Source: Teredinibacter turnerae T7901 (GTDB lineage: Bacteria; Pseudomonadota; Gammaproteobacteria; Pseudomonadales; Cellvibrionaceae). Taken from it: a stretch of 64,000 nucleotides of DNA. A program made the position numbers and the translations under genes. The notes beneath the pieces are model-generated. The model had not been told where the DNA came from, searched no databases, and saw nothing but the letters and a program-made list of their open reading frames with translations. Below are positions 50,143-59,436 of this stretch, piece after piece (the stretch's first letter is position 1; each line of letters starts with the position of its first letter). The DNA is taken from the NCBI RefSeq assembly GCF_000023025.1, contig NC_012997.1, positions 4,089,125 through 4,153,124 on the forward strand. Reading direction: 5' to 3'.

Positions 50143-50858
50143 CAGAAAGCCTCCGTGTTTCGTAATGTCGGTGTCCTACGCTACGGTACATATCAACCGA
50201 GATCCAACAACAAAGAACTTCCACTATTCTCTAGTGGTCACCCACTTTGGACTACAACGTCGGGCAACAAGTAGTGATGAAAATAATAAACACTTCAGAA
50301 TAGATAACTGTGAATTATTCACAAATCAGGGTGTGAATAATTGATCATGTAGAAATACGTGCAATATGCACCTGCCCGGCAGTTAAACAGCCTGTATATC
50401 TAACAAAAACGACCGTTCGATTTGGCTCGTTAACATTTATCTCAATTGCGCGTGGCAGCCAAAATGCGTAAATCCTAATTTATTCTTCAACTCTCAGCCT
50501 TCACCTCTCAGTCTTCAGCTCTCAGCCTTCAAACCCAGCCCTAAAACTCAGTCTTAACATTCAGGCTTAAACCTCTGTCACTTGTATACCTCGGATCATT
50601 GCTTCACCCGTTAACCAGTTCAGCGCTTTAACATGTCACCGTTTCACCAAACCCGACACACCACCGCGTGGCTCTTCGGTTGTTCCAGTATATGCTGCGA
50701 TTTGCACGTGCGGCGCCACGAACGAATAAAAACCACGCTGGATCACAGAACAGTTCGCGATAAGACTGCGCTTTTAAACAGCGGAGGAAATTAATGTGAT
50801 AACACCAAAAGCGGAACTGCGCCGAACGGAGCTGATTGAGTGGCAAATGTGGGTAAAG
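50143..50858. other. Long intergenic region upstream of the NarL-type regulator
   Basis: About 700 nt without a convincing gene. It separates the regulator's promoter side from the end of the Agl-like operon. It contains the degenerate 14-bp tandem repeat at 50491-50580. It is AT-rich around 50160-50450, where regulatory sites for the regulator would be expected. A 72-codon minus-strand reading frame (50628-50846) has no ribosome site or family resemblance, and I do not count it. Confidence 0.5.
50491..50580. repeat. Degenerate 14-bp tandem repeat
   Basis: Three near-perfect units, CTCTCAGCCTTCAC, CTCTCAGTCTTCAG and CTCTCAGCCTTCAA (50491-50532), are followed by decaying copies containing CCCAGCCCTAAAA, CTCAGTCTTAAC and TCAGGCTTAAAC. 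The strand is strongly pyrimidine-biased. It has no spacers and is not CRISPR-like. It lies between two operons in a non-coding stretch. Confidence 0.75.
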
Positions 50859-50888
50859 CCGCGCGTATCGACTGGCCGATACGCGCGG
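50859..50888 (-). terminator. Strong stem-loop after the AgmX-type gene
   Basis: A perfect 12-bp inverted repeat, CCGCGCGTATCG, with loop ACTGGC and then CGATACGCGCGG, starts 9 nt after the stop codon of the minus-strand gene. The following T-run is weak (CTTTACCCACATTT), so it is an intrinsic terminator of moderate quality or an mRNA 3'-end stabiliser. Confidence 0.65.
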
Positions 50889-50897
50889 TGAGGACTA

Positions 50898-51875
50898 TCA
50901 GGAGGGGACGAGATCGAAGGTGTAACGCAACTTGGTTTGCTTCACATCCAAAGCACCAAAGTTAATAAGCTTAATTCTGGCAAGTAAACGTTCTTCTAAC
51001 GCCGGGTTACCCAATTCGCTTGAAACGATCTTGGCACTGGATATACGGCCGTCTGGTTCAATAACCATTTCCACCACAACGCGACCTTCCAAAGCGGGGT
51101 CTTTACGCAATGCGCGGTTGTACATGTTGAAGATCGCCGATTTGTTGCGATCCATAACCTTGCGCATCTGCTCTTCGCTACGGCTGCCACCCGCTTTTTC
51201 CTGCTGCTGTGCAATAGCTGCGGTTCCCTCTGGTGTGGTGAGCTTGCTGTCAACCTGGGTATTCTGCTTGCCAGACAAAGCAACGCCACCGGTGTTGCGA
51301 CTCAAGTCAGAGGTTTTAATACCACCGCTTCCGGCTTTGGCTTTTCCTGCAATTACAGAGCGATCAATCTCTGCGGCCTTGCCGGTCGACTGAGTCACAT
51401 CCGCGTTGACTTCCGAAAGATCGAACGAATCGCGCATCTCGGAGGCGAGATCGGCAAACTGACTGATTTCCGCCTGCGCCGCTTCACGCGCTTTTTCCAC
51501 CAGCTTGGCTGGCGCCGGGGTTGGTTTTACCTCGGGCGTCGGTTCAGTTTTCGGGGCTGGCGTTGGCTCTGGCTTTGGTTGCTCCTGTTCCGGTTCCGGC
51601 TTTTCCTGCTCCGGCTCTGGCGTTGGCTCAGGCGTCGGCACCGGCGTTGGTTTTGGCAATTCCTTTTTCTCGATAACTACTCGTGCCAGCTGGGGAGGAA
51701 GCTTTTCGAGATCTTCCCGCTTTTTCTCCGGAACTTTGATCAACGGCACCGCAATACTGACAATAAAAAACGGAATCAACAACAGCGCAAAAATTTTCCA
51801 AAAACGCCGGTCATCCTCAATGGTTGAGCTCCAAGGCAATTGGAGGTTTGGTGTGCGCAAAATAATTGTTGTCAC
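50898..51875 (-). CDS. AgmX/PglI-type TonB-like energy transducer
   Basis: A 325-residue protein. One membrane helix near the N terminus (FALLLIPFFIVSIAVPLI) is followed by a Pro/Glu-rich periplasmic stalk (PTPVPTPEPTPEPEQEKP and similar, about residues 80-135). The C-terminal AgmX/PglI domain (about 240-325) has AIFNMYNRALRKDPALEGRV and MVIEPDGRISSAKIVSSELG. It should transmit energy from the ExbB/ExbD-type motor to outer-envelope partners. I start at the GTG at 51875, which has GGGAGG 7 nt upstream and begins VTTIILRTPNLQ; the longer reading extends into the ExbD gene. Confidence 0.85.
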   Translation of the reverse strand: MTTIILRTPNLQLPWSSTIEDDRRFWKIFALLLIPFFIVSIAVPLIKVPEKKREDLEKLPPQLARVVIEKKELPKPTPVPTPEPTPEPEQEKPEPEQEQPKPEPTPAPKTEPTPEVKPTPAPAKLVEKAREAAQAEISQFADLASEMRDSFDLSEVNADVTQSTGKAAEIDRSVIAGKAKAGSGGIKTSDLSRNTGGVALSGKQNTQVDSKLTTPEGTAAIAQQQEKAGGSRSEEQMRKVMDRNKSAIFNMYNRALRKDPALEGRVVVEMVIEPDGRISSAKIVSSELGNPALEERLLARIKLINFGALDVKQTKLRYTFDLVPS

Positions 51876-51876
51876 A

Positions 51877-52407
51877 TCAACCTCCCACTGCCGGGCTGTC
51901 TGCGACGGCCTCATCGGGAACCTGGCTGACCGCAAGCGAAATATTGCGGTAATCCGCTTTGGCGCACGTGGTCATAATTTTTTTAAGCAGATTATAGGGA
52001 ATGGTTTTATCCCCCATGATGGTCACATCGCGGCCGGCTTCCTCTGCTTCCTTGTCTGCATAGGGTTTGCGTTTGGCGAGGTATTCCAACTCGTCTTTCA
52101 ATGGGGTGATTTCGCTCGCTTTATCGCGCTCAATCGCGGCGAGGTCTGCCACTTTACGACCACCGACCAAGAGCGCGTCTGTGGTAACCGTCACCACCAG
52201 TGTTTCTTCCGGCTTTTTCTCGGCAATCGATTCGGGCAGTTTAATATCCTTGTTGGACTGCAACACTTCGACATCCGACGAATTCACCAACAGGAAGAAC
52301 ACCAGAATGGTAAAGATGTCCATCAGCGAGACCAGATTTAACTTGGGTACGCCTTTATGCCGCTTGTTATTGCGCGCCATGCGCTTAGCGTGTACTGATT
52401 GTCTCAT
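51877..52407 (-). CDS. ExbD/TolR-family protein, second copy
   Basis: A 176-residue ExbD/TolR-type stator with one N-terminal membrane helix (LVSLMDIFTILVFFLLVNS), whose MDIFTILVFF carries the proton-conducting Asp. The periplasmic domain follows, with VVTVTTDALLVGG. The mature region contains an extra charged helix (ELEYLAKRKPYADKEAEE) that the other copy lacks. It overlaps the preceding exbD gene by 4 nt and runs 2 nt from the AgmX-type GTG. Together with the ExbB-like protein it forms the proton-driven motor. Confidence 0.85.
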   Translation of the reverse strand: MRQSVHAKRMARNNKRHKGVPKLNLVSLMDIFTILVFFLLVNSSDVEVLQSNKDIKLPESIAEKKPEETLVVTVTTDALLVGGRKVADLAAIERDKASEITPLKDELEYLAKRKPYADKEAEEAGRDVTIMGDKTIPYNLLKKIMTTCAKADYRNISLAVSQVPDEAVADSPAVGG

Positions 52408-52955
52408 TGCTGTGCCCCCGGTAAATCTGAGGCTTCTTCTACCGGTGCATCACCGAGAGAAATAGCAGGGAACAGTTCCGCATTGACCAGCGATGCCGCA
52501 ACCACAGTTTTGAAACTGCGCACAGTATCCATGGCTTTAACAATGGTTTGGTAGTCGGTATCCGGCTGCGAAAGAATAAGAATATCTCTCTTCTCCTTAC
52601 CGTTGGATTTGAGCACTCGCTTTAGTTCCTGAAGCGTGAGGGAGAGCGTTTCGAAGTCGTGCACCTGCTCGCCATTCTCCGCGTCAGCAATTTTAGGGAT
52701 GCGTTTTAACGGCGCGCCAGCAGGATAGTTCACTACCAGTTCGTCTGGTTCGATCACCAGCTCGATGCCATCATTTATTGGGTTTTCCGATGCGGGTGCT
52801 GAGGAGGAGGCAACGTCAGGCAACGTCAGATCGAGTACAGTCACGTGTGAAAACACCATACTCATCAACAGCACCGGCACCAGAATAATCATCAGGTTCA
52901 TAAACGATGTAATATCGAGATCCGCTTCCTGATTTCTTGATCGTTTTATTCGCAT
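52404..52955 (-). CDS. ExbD/TolR-family protein, first copy
   Basis: A 183-residue stator. The membrane helix reads DLDITSFMNLMIILVPVLLM, in which an Asn (FMNLMIIL) replaces the Asp expected at the position of ExbD's proton-binding residue; a DITSFMN arrangement is also seen in AglS-type proteins. The periplasmic part is beta-alpha with ELVIEPDELVVNYPAG. Having two dissimilar ExbD-type proteins per motor is a mark of Agl/Glt-type systems. It lies 40 nt after the ExbB gene and overlaps the second copy by 4 nt. Confidence 0.8.
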   Translation of the reverse strand: MRIKRSRNQEADLDITSFMNLMIILVPVLLMSMVFSHVTVLDLTLPDVASSSAPASENPINDGIELVIEPDELVVNYPAGAPLKRIPKIADAENGEQVHDFETLSLTLQELKRVLKSNGKEKRDILILSQPDTDYQTIVKAMDTVRSFKTVVAASLVNAELFPAISLGDAPVEEASDLPGAQQ

Positions 52956-52995
52956 GAAAACCGCCGTGGGCTTGAAATTAACTGTTTAAACCAGA

Positions 52996-53661
52996 TTACC
53001 GGGCTACTTCACCGGTGGCGCGAGGACGCGCAGCAAACACGTTGGTGTTGCTCATGGTGTTTAAACATTTAACGCCAGCCATTTCCAGGCTATCGATAAT
53101 TTCGGTGGTTTTGGATTGCAGCATTGCGTGCGCGAGCAGCAAAGGAATTGCAGACATCAAACCGAATGCGGTGGTGTTCATCGCAACAGAAATACTTTGT
53201 GAAAGTAAGTTGGCTTTCTCCGCTGGGTCCGCGTTGGCAACTGCGGTAAACGCCGCGATCAAACCCATAATGGTTCCCAACAGCCCAAGCAGGGTTGCAA
53301 TATTGGCGAGCGTGGCCAGGTAAGGTGTGCGTTTTTCCAGGCGGGGTACCGCTTCCATCACGCCTTCTTCCATCGCAAATTCCACTTCTTCGCGACGCGG
53401 CGTTTGCTGCAAGCGGGCGATACCAGCAGCGACAATGCGGCCAACCGGCGCTTTACTCTGACGCGCAATTTCCACAATGGATGCAAAATCCTTTTTTTGC
53501 AGCAGAGGCAGAATGCGATTAAACGTGCGGCGGTTGCTCGCCTTCGCGGTTGTTAAAAATAACCAGCGCTCCACAGCCAGCGCTAAGCCGACCACAAGAA
53601 CCAGCGCGATGGGATACATAAAAGGACCACCGCTTTGAAAGAAATTTACAACTGTATTCAT
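52996..53661 (-). CDS. MotA/TolQ/ExbB-family proton channel protein
   Basis: A 221-residue ExbB/TolQ/AglR-like protein with three membrane helices: FMYPIALVLVVGLALAVERW at the N terminus, and the pair in the second half around TLANIATLLGLLGTIMGLI and AFGLMSAIPLLLAHAM. The TLLGLLGTIMGL signature is family-defining. With the two ExbD-type proteins it forms a proton-powered motor. I start at the ATG at 53661, preceded by GGAGGCACTTGTTCC. The 24 codons further upstream have no ExbB counterpart and overlap the previous gene. Confidence 0.88.
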   Translation of the reverse strand: MNTVVNFFQSGGPFMYPIALVLVVGLALAVERWLFLTTAKASNRRTFNRILPLLQKKDFASIVEIARQSKAPVGRIVAAGIARLQQTPRREEVEFAMEEGVMEAVPRLEKRTPYLATLANIATLLGLLGTIMGLIAAFTAVANADPAEKANLLSQSISVAMNTTAFGLMSAIPLLLAHAMLQSKTTEIIDSLEMAGVKCLNTMSNTNVFAARPRATGEVAR

Positions 53662-53695
53662 GGAACAAGTGCCTCCGAAAAGAATGCCTGATAAT

Positions 53696-53962
53696 TTATT
53701 TTTGGTGAAGTTCGTCGATAAATTTGAGTTCACGCAGATGCTCGCTGCGTTCTACGTGACCAAAAATTGCGTTGGTTTTGCCATTTAAAGGCAAATATAA
53801 AATTGCATCGTCGTCAGCCTGCTTCCAGGGCACGATGTAAATAACCTTGGGTTGCTCCTGGTTGCCGGTAACCGTTGCTCCCATTTCTACCACTTCGGGC
53901 TCCTGTGCTGCAGTCACTAACGAGAGCAACAAACTGCAGACAAAAAAACTGGATCTCATCAT
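53696..53962 (-). CDS. Small exported protein of the Agl-like operon
   Basis: An 88-residue protein with a signal peptide (SSFFVCSLLLSLVTAAQ, cleavage near residue 20). The mature 68 residues begin EPEVVEMGATVTGNQEQPKV and contain YIVPWKQADDDA. I do not recognise a family. It overlaps the upstream TPR lipoprotein gene by 4 nt, and the ExbB-type gene starts 34 nt downstream, so it belongs to the operon. It probably acts in the periplasm with the TPR proteins. Confidence 0.65.
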   Translation of the reverse strand: MMRSSFFVCSLLLSLVTAAQEPEVVEMGATVTGNQEQPKVIYIVPWKQADDDAILYLPLNGKTNAIFGHVERSEHLRELKFIDELHQK

Positions 53963-54636
53963 TCTGTGGCGGCCTCTGGTTGAGCGTCTTCAACTCGACG
54001 CTCCAAATCTATAATCCAACCTTTAAGCTTACGATCCTCTTCAGGCAAAATCTTCGCCAGAAGCTGATATTGTGCTAACGCCTGTGCCAGCTTGCCCATG
54101 TAGAGGTCGTAAAGAATGCCCAGGTTGCGCAGCGCGTCCGGGTTGTGCGGCCACACCTCAAGGGCTTTAAGATAAGTGGTTTCAGCCTCAGCAAACTTGC
54201 CCTGCTCCCGATACAACACACCGAGATGCGTATAAGCGTCGCCATTGAGGGTATTAACATTAATCGCCTTTGTAAAACTTGCTTCAGCGTCTTGCCATTT
54301 TTTCTGCTGTGCCTGCGCAATGCCTAAATTTACCCAGGGCCCGGACAAGTTTGGCCAGGTTTCGGTCAACAGAAACAGCATACCTTCGGCTTTTTCCCAG
54401 TCGCCATTTTCCATCGCCGTCAGCGCACGATTAAACTCTGCGGCGGCTTCGCGAGGAACATCCACCGACTGCGCTAAATAGGGGTTGGGGAGTGCGGCAA
54501 TTTTTTCGGTTCCGTCCGATTCAGACTGAACCTCGGTTTCGTCCGCCGCCGAATCAACGGCTTTTTTCCCAGCCATTTCACAGGCGGACAACACCACTGC
54601 CAGCGCAATAATTAACAGTCGCTTAGTGCAGGCCAC
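53959..54636 (-). CDS. TPR lipoprotein (225 residues)
   Basis: A periplasmic lipoprotein. The lipobox LSAC follows a hydrophobic segment (LLIIALAVVLSAC), with lipidation expected at Cys19. The mature protein has about four tetratricopeptide repeats, with alternating A/L/Y patterns such as WVNLGIAQAQQKKWQDAEAS and AYTHLGVLYREQGKFAEAET. TPR proteins hold multiprotein assemblies together. In Agl/Glt-type machines, TPR proteins connect the motor to the outer membrane. The gene overlaps its upstream neighbour by 14 nt. Confidence 0.82.
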   Translation of the reverse strand: MACTKRLLIIALAVVLSACEMAGKKAVDSAADETEVQSESDGTEKIAALPNPYLAQSVDVPREAAAEFNRALTAMENGDWEKAEGMLFLLTETWPNLSGPWVNLGIAQAQQKKWQDAEASFTKAINVNTLNGDAYTHLGVLYREQGKFAEAETTYLKALEVWPHNPDALRNLGILYDLYMGKLAQALAQYQLLAKILPEEDRKLKGWIIDLERRVEDAQPEAATE

Positions 54637-57517
54637 GACTCACCTCCCCCTGGGCTTCAGTTTTACCGTAACGAGCAGGTAACAACTTGGCCAGCGCATC
54701 GAAGCTGTGTTTTACACCGTCGTCGTAGAGGCCTTCCCATGCGCGTTGTGCGTTGTTGGCATGGATATCAATCGCTTTTTCTTCAAACGGGTAGGCTTGC
54801 TCTTCTAACAAGATTTCGTATTGCTCCAGCGCCAGCACATCCAGCCCCGGTGGACGTTGCGAGTCCATCAGGTCGCGACTCAGTTGCGCGTACAACATAC
54901 CGATCCGGTAATTCGCTTCGGTGGTAAATTCCGCAACGCCGTAATCGAGCACCGCGCGATAGGATTTCAAAGTTTGATCCATCGCGGCTTTCTTTTTGCG
55001 CAAGCTTTTCTTAATAGGCAAGGTCAATTTAACACTGTTGAATCGGTTGTAATCATCTTCGGCAAATTCCGCGGTTGCCATCGCAGCCAGATAGCGCGAA
55101 CGATCGGTGCGCGCGCTACCGGCGGCCTTGTCGGCTTTTACCAGTTCCTTCAACCAGTAATAGCGCTTACTGGATTCACCGCTTTCACCGTACAAGCTCA
55201 CCAGCTTGAAGCGCGCTTCGGTGGCGATATCAAAAGGCGCGGGGTACTGGTTCGCGTAGCTGCGGTACTGCTCCAGTGCACGCGCTTTATCGCCAGACTT
55301 TTCGTAAAGCTCGGCAGACAAATACAGCGATTGCCGCATCACCTCGGGGTCACCGGATTTCGCCATTACCGCGAGTTGTTGTGCAGCTTTATCCCACTGT
55401 TCAGTTTCCTGATAAATCATTGCCAGCTTGGGAGGTAGCGTGGCAGTCAGTTCATGCTCTGGGTAGCGGGTGCGGAAATCCAACAGTACCCGCTCAGCCT
55501 CGCTCCAGTTTTTCATGTCCATCAGCAAGTTAGCTGCGTCGTAACGCGCTTTAATCGCGATGGTGGTGCCCGGAGCCACGCTGGCAATTTGCAACATTTT
55601 CGCAACAGCTGGCATCTTGTCGCCCGCGGCAATTTGTTGCTCGGAGGATTTATACATGCTGGCCGCAAGCCGTTCGGTCACCGACTCCCGCTCGGGATCT
55701 TCCTCGGGCAATAACGTCAGAACCTGACGGTAAGCAGCATCCGCTTCGTTAAAATTACCCAGATCGAATTGCGAATGCCCGAGTACCAGCCAGGCTGTTT
55801 TTTGCAGGGACGCCGGCGGCGCGGGCTGCCATTGCGTCATGCGCGTGGCAATCGACACTGCACGCGGTAAATCGCCCTGCTGAAATACATCCTGCGCGGC
55901 CTTGGTTAACACCGGCGCCGCGCGGCGATCTTCCGGATAATAATCGGCAAAACTGATGGAGCTGTTAATTTTGTGCGTGCGCCACTCGGCCAACTGCGTT
56001 TGATCAGCTTCGCTGGTAACAGTAAAACCGTCGATTAATTCCTGCATCGCGATAAGTGCCGCATAACCCGCTTCGCCACCGTGCTCTTTGTCCAGCAGGT
56101 CGTAAGCGACTTTTTCGTAGGCCACAATGGCAGGACGCAATTGACCGGCTTCATAGTTGGCCTCTGCCATCAGGTAGGTCATTTCACCGGTTTTTTCATC
56201 GCCGGGGAAGGTGGCAAGAAATTGTTCGTAATAGCCTGCAGCTAACAGAAAATAGGTTTGCGGTGTTTCGTCCGGCAGTTCAAAGCCGGGTTTTTTGCCA
56301 TTCGCTTTTGCCGCCTGATAACGCGCAACCTGTTTTTTCAAGTCCTGCGCGCTGGCGTGGTAATAGCTGGAAAGTTCTTCCAGATAAGTATGCAATTGCG
56401 GCAACAGCATTTTGCGCTGATCGTCGCTTCGGCTCTGCCAATAACTGCTGTATACACCGTAGTCTTTTACGTATTGCTCTTTGGCAGGAAGAATCTCGCT
56501 CGGAAAATTGCCTTTCATTAAGACATCAATTGCACGAACGGCAAACAGAGGGGCGTAGTCGGTTTGCGGAAAGGTTTTTATGTAGTGACTGAAGGTATCG
56601 GCACTGTCGCGGAACCGCTTTTTCTCCAGGTACAACTCACCGAGCTGCATATAGAGGAGGTGCTGATAGTGGCGCTGCCCCAGATCGTTGTAGATACCGG
56701 TGATCGCCTCGGCACCATCGAGGTAAGAAAATACGATCCCCATGACCCGCAAGGTATCGCCGACCATATTGCGATCGCTGCTGGAAAGGTCTGCCAGGTT
56801 CGCGTCTGCATTGGCGAGCTTGCGGTCGAGAACAACGGTAAACGATTCAATCGCTGCGCGATTATTGCCGCGCTTAAATTCCGACCAACCGTGCATGTAG
56901 ACCGCGTTTTCATAAAACGGGGTGTTCTCACCGGCGTCGACCACCTGCTGATACAGTTTTTCTGCCTGCTCGTAATCGCCGTAGGTAAACGCTTGTTCAG
57001 CGCGACGAAACTCTGCTTCTGCCGCGTAAGCAGACTCCGGATAGGACTCAACCAATTCTGCCAATACCGCATCGGAGGCGGCCATGCGGCCATCCAGCGC
57101 ATAGGCTTTAGACAAACGGTACAACAAGCGCTCGTTAGACATCAGCTCGCCGTTAATTGGGCGCTCCTGATTCAGCTTGATCAGCTCTTCATACATCGAC
57201 ACCGCATCGCCAAAAAATTCTTTTTGGGTTTGTGCATCCAGTTGGTCCTGTTCGCTGCGCTTCATTTCAAGGTCCGCTAAACGCACCAAAATCTGGTGGC
57301 GCACAGCGGGATCGGTGGCAACATCTAATGCCGCGCGATAACTGTCCTCTATCTGATCCATGGTGGTCGGTTCCACCGGCATTGGATCGCGGGGAATTTC
57401 CGCTTCGCTCATGTCTGCAAGCGTTTTTCCATAATTCGGTTCACCGAGGCCTAACCAGGCACAACCCGCGAGTGTATGAACTGCAACGGCCAACGCGATT
57501 AATCGATACGGCTTCAC
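54623..57517 (-). CDS. Large TPR lipoprotein (964 residues)
   Basis: A lipoprotein with lipobox LAGC (Cys19, in AVHTLAGCAWLG). Almost all of the 945-residue mature part is helical TPR-like solenoid, with repeats such as AEFRRAEQAFTYGDYEQAEK, AVYMHGWSEFKRGNNRAAIE and AWLVLGHSQFDLGNFNEADA. The number of repeats cannot be counted reliably by eye. It is the largest product of the operon, overlaps its upstream neighbour by 4 nt, and probably forms the periplasmic scaffold joining the energised inner-membrane motor to outer-membrane partners. Confidence 0.82.
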   Translation of the reverse strand: MKPYRLIALAVAVHTLAGCAWLGLGEPNYGKTLADMSEAEIPRDPMPVEPTTMDQIEDSYRAALDVATDPAVRHQILVRLADLEMKRSEQDQLDAQTQKEFFGDAVSMYEELIKLNQERPINGELMSNERLLYRLSKAYALDGRMAASDAVLAELVESYPESAYAAEAEFRRAEQAFTYGDYEQAEKLYQQVVDAGENTPFYENAVYMHGWSEFKRGNNRAAIESFTVVLDRKLANADANLADLSSSDRNMVGDTLRVMGIVFSYLDGAEAITGIYNDLGQRHYQHLLYMQLGELYLEKKRFRDSADTFSHYIKTFPQTDYAPLFAVRAIDVLMKGNFPSEILPAKEQYVKDYGVYSSYWQSRSDDQRKMLLPQLHTYLEELSSYYHASAQDLKKQVARYQAAKANGKKPGFELPDETPQTYFLLAAGYYEQFLATFPGDEKTGEMTYLMAEANYEAGQLRPAIVAYEKVAYDLLDKEHGGEAGYAALIAMQELIDGFTVTSEADQTQLAEWRTHKINSSISFADYYPEDRRAAPVLTKAAQDVFQQGDLPRAVSIATRMTQWQPAPPASLQKTAWLVLGHSQFDLGNFNEADAAYRQVLTLLPEEDPERESVTERLAASMYKSSEQQIAAGDKMPAVAKMLQIASVAPGTTIAIKARYDAANLLMDMKNWSEAERVLLDFRTRYPEHELTATLPPKLAMIYQETEQWDKAAQQLAVMAKSGDPEVMRQSLYLSAELYEKSGDKARALEQYRSYANQYPAPFDIATEARFKLVSLYGESGESSKRYYWLKELVKADKAAGSARTDRSRYLAAMATAEFAEDDYNRFNSVKLTLPIKKSLRKKKAAMDQTLKSYRAVLDYGVAEFTTEANYRIGMLYAQLSRDLMDSQRPPGLDVLALEQYEILLEEQAYPFEEKAIDIHANNAQRAWEGLYDDGVKHSFDALAKLLPARYGKTEAQGEVSRGLH

Positions 57518-59436
57518 TTATCGCGCTCCATCTCTGCTTCGGTTTTTTGTTCGAGCACTCGCACATCCGAGTGTTTGAGAGACTTGTCGTACAGGCGGGC
57601 CACCGACAGGCGACTTTGCGCCAGATAACTTTGAATCCGGTCGCGTTGCTGACTCAAGGTACCCACGACCTGAGTCCGCAGATCTGCTTTCGCAGCGGCG
57701 ACAGCCAGATCGACTTCGGCACTCTGCGCTTCAAGTTTGACTTGGGCGTCGTTAATGCGCGCGCGGTAAGGGGCCAGATCGGGTGCGGACTGAAGAATGT
57801 CTTCAACCGCGTGATAATTCTTTTTCAACTCAACAATTGTACTGTCGAGACTGTTGAGCGTTTTAACCGCACGCCATAAACGGTCAGTAAATTTTTCCGA
57901 GGCTTGCCACAATAAAATACCGTAATAGCGCCGCAAGGCTTCGGCGGAGTCTTCAATAAACGGGTCTTCATCACGCAAATACGGCACCCGTGCGAGCGAG
58001 CGTTCGGTGCGTTTGATCAGGTCCGCCTCGTCGCCCTGAGCTAAGGCGAAATAATCTTTTTCGGCCCCAATGCGCTCGATCTGCTGCGAAAGATTCTTGC
58101 GCGCGTCTTCCAAATCAGAAATCTGCCAGGCCAGTTTATCTTTTGCCAGCAAACCGGATTTATTGTCGCGGTCTGCCGCGCGTTCATCCAGCATGGCGGA
58201 GTAAAATGCCATTTTGCTCTGCCACTCGCGATTATTTTTCTGCAGAGTCAGGAGCTCGCGCATCTGTTGAATACGCATCTGAAAGTCTTCACGCGCATAC
58301 AACGCAACGAGGTAGGTACTGGTGGGGGAAAGCTGGTTTTTTTCCTGGTAGTTGAGCCAGTCGATACCATCCGCCGATTCGATTTCGAGGGCTTCCAGAA
58401 GACTATCGCCACTCAGGTTGGCAATCACATCGTCGAGCCGGGCAATCTCCGCCTCAAACCCGCTCACCGCAGTTTTATATTGTTGCAGGGCGATACCGTC
58501 GAGCGACATTTTCTCGTAAGCATAGGGCACGGCCATCAGGGCTTCCTGGCTGTTTTCATCCACCAGGTCAGCTTGCGCCAGCTTTTGCCAGGCACTCAAC
58601 GCTTCTCGGTACAGGCCAATTTCCGTTGCCGCCCACCCATAGCCAAGCAGGGCGCGCCCAACCAGCGGACTTTCCAGGCGGACTTTGGAAAACTGCCGCA
58701 TTGCCTTGCGGTGCTCGCCAGTCAACAGAAAGCAATAACCGGCGGCGGTCATCGCCTTATCGTAGAGCGCGCGATATTCTTCAGTCGGGAATTCTTTGTC
58801 CGCCAGCTTCTTGTAGTATTTGATGGCGTCGGCGAAATTCTGTTGCCGCGCAGCGAGAGAGGCGAGATTGAATTGCAAATACGGCAGCCAGTCTTCATCC
58901 ACCTTATCGCGCTTAAGTTCGTCCTCGGCGCCTGCAAAGTCGTTTTGTTTGATCAGCAAATTAACTTTTTGCGCGGAAAGGTCACTTTCAATATTGCGGG
59001 TACTTTTTTTATCGCGGCTGGCAATTTTCGCCACCTGCTCGAGGGAATAATCCGCCCCGCTCCAGTCGCCCCGCATATAGCGCATGCGCGCCAGATAATA
59101 CCAGGCCGCCACCTGTGCATTTTCCGGGACATTGCCGTCGAGCACATCTGTAAAAATATCTGCAGCATAGCGCTCCAGACCATAAGCAAGCGCGAACCCG
59201 CCTTCCATAATATCCGGGTTATCACCGTGCCCCTGAATACCGCCGCGCTCTTTCGCAATCAGTAATTCCGTCAACCCATCCAGGTATTCGGACTGATAAT
59301 AGTGATAGAGCGCAACGCCATACCGCAGGTCCGCTACGTGGGTAAGAGGTTCGTCTTTCTCAGCGATCGCGCTCGAGCTAACAGCAATAGAGCAAAGCAG
59401 AAACAGCTGGAGGTAAAAGCGCGTTACAGCTCCCAT
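57514..59436 (-). CDS. Exported TPR-like protein (640 residues)
   Basis: A secreted helical-repeat protein with signal peptide YLQLFLLCSIAVSSSAIA and cleavage near residue 25. There is no lipobox. TPR-like units in the first 300 residues include GVALYHYYQSEYLDGLTELL and LASLAARQQNFADAIKYYKK. The second half (about 330-640) is a charged, coiled-coil-rich region with leucine and alanine heptads. It is the second gene of the operon, overlaps the first by 13 nt, and is 4 nt from the large TPR gene. A periplasmic structural role is inferred. Confidence 0.75.
   Translation of the reverse strand: MGAVTRFYLQLFLLCSIAVSSSAIAEKDEPLTHVADLRYGVALYHYYQSEYLDGLTELLIAKERGGIQGHGDNPDIMEGGFALAYGLERYAADIFTDVLDGNVPENAQVAAWYYLARMRYMRGDWSGADYSLEQVAKIASRDKKSTRNIESDLSAQKVNLLIKQNDFAGAEDELKRDKVDEDWLPYLQFNLASLAARQQNFADAIKYYKKLADKEFPTEEYRALYDKAMTAAGYCFLLTGEHRKAMRQFSKVRLESPLVGRALLGYGWAATEIGLYREALSAWQKLAQADLVDENSQEALMAVPYAYEKMSLDGIALQQYKTAVSGFEAEIARLDDVIANLSGDSLLEALEIESADGIDWLNYQEKNQLSPTSTYLVALYAREDFQMRIQQMRELLTLQKNNREWQSKMAFYSAMLDERAADRDNKSGLLAKDKLAWQISDLEDARKNLSQQIERIGAEKDYFALAQGDEADLIKRTERSLARVPYLRDEDPFIEDSAEALRRYYGILLWQASEKFTDRLWRAVKTLNSLDSTIVELKKNYHAVEDILQSAPDLAPYRARINDAQVKLEAQSAEVDLAVAAAKADLRTQVVGTLSQQRDRIQSYLAQSRLSVARLYDKSLKHSDVRVLEQKTEAEMERDK

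Noticed and set aside
50491-50580. CRISPR array
   Set aside because: The repeats are 14 bp, tandem without spacers, and decay in quality. No cas genes are near.
50628-50846. 72-codon minus-strand gene
   Set aside because: No ribosome site, no family resemblance, unusual composition, and it lies in a non-coding stretch that also holds a decaying repeat.
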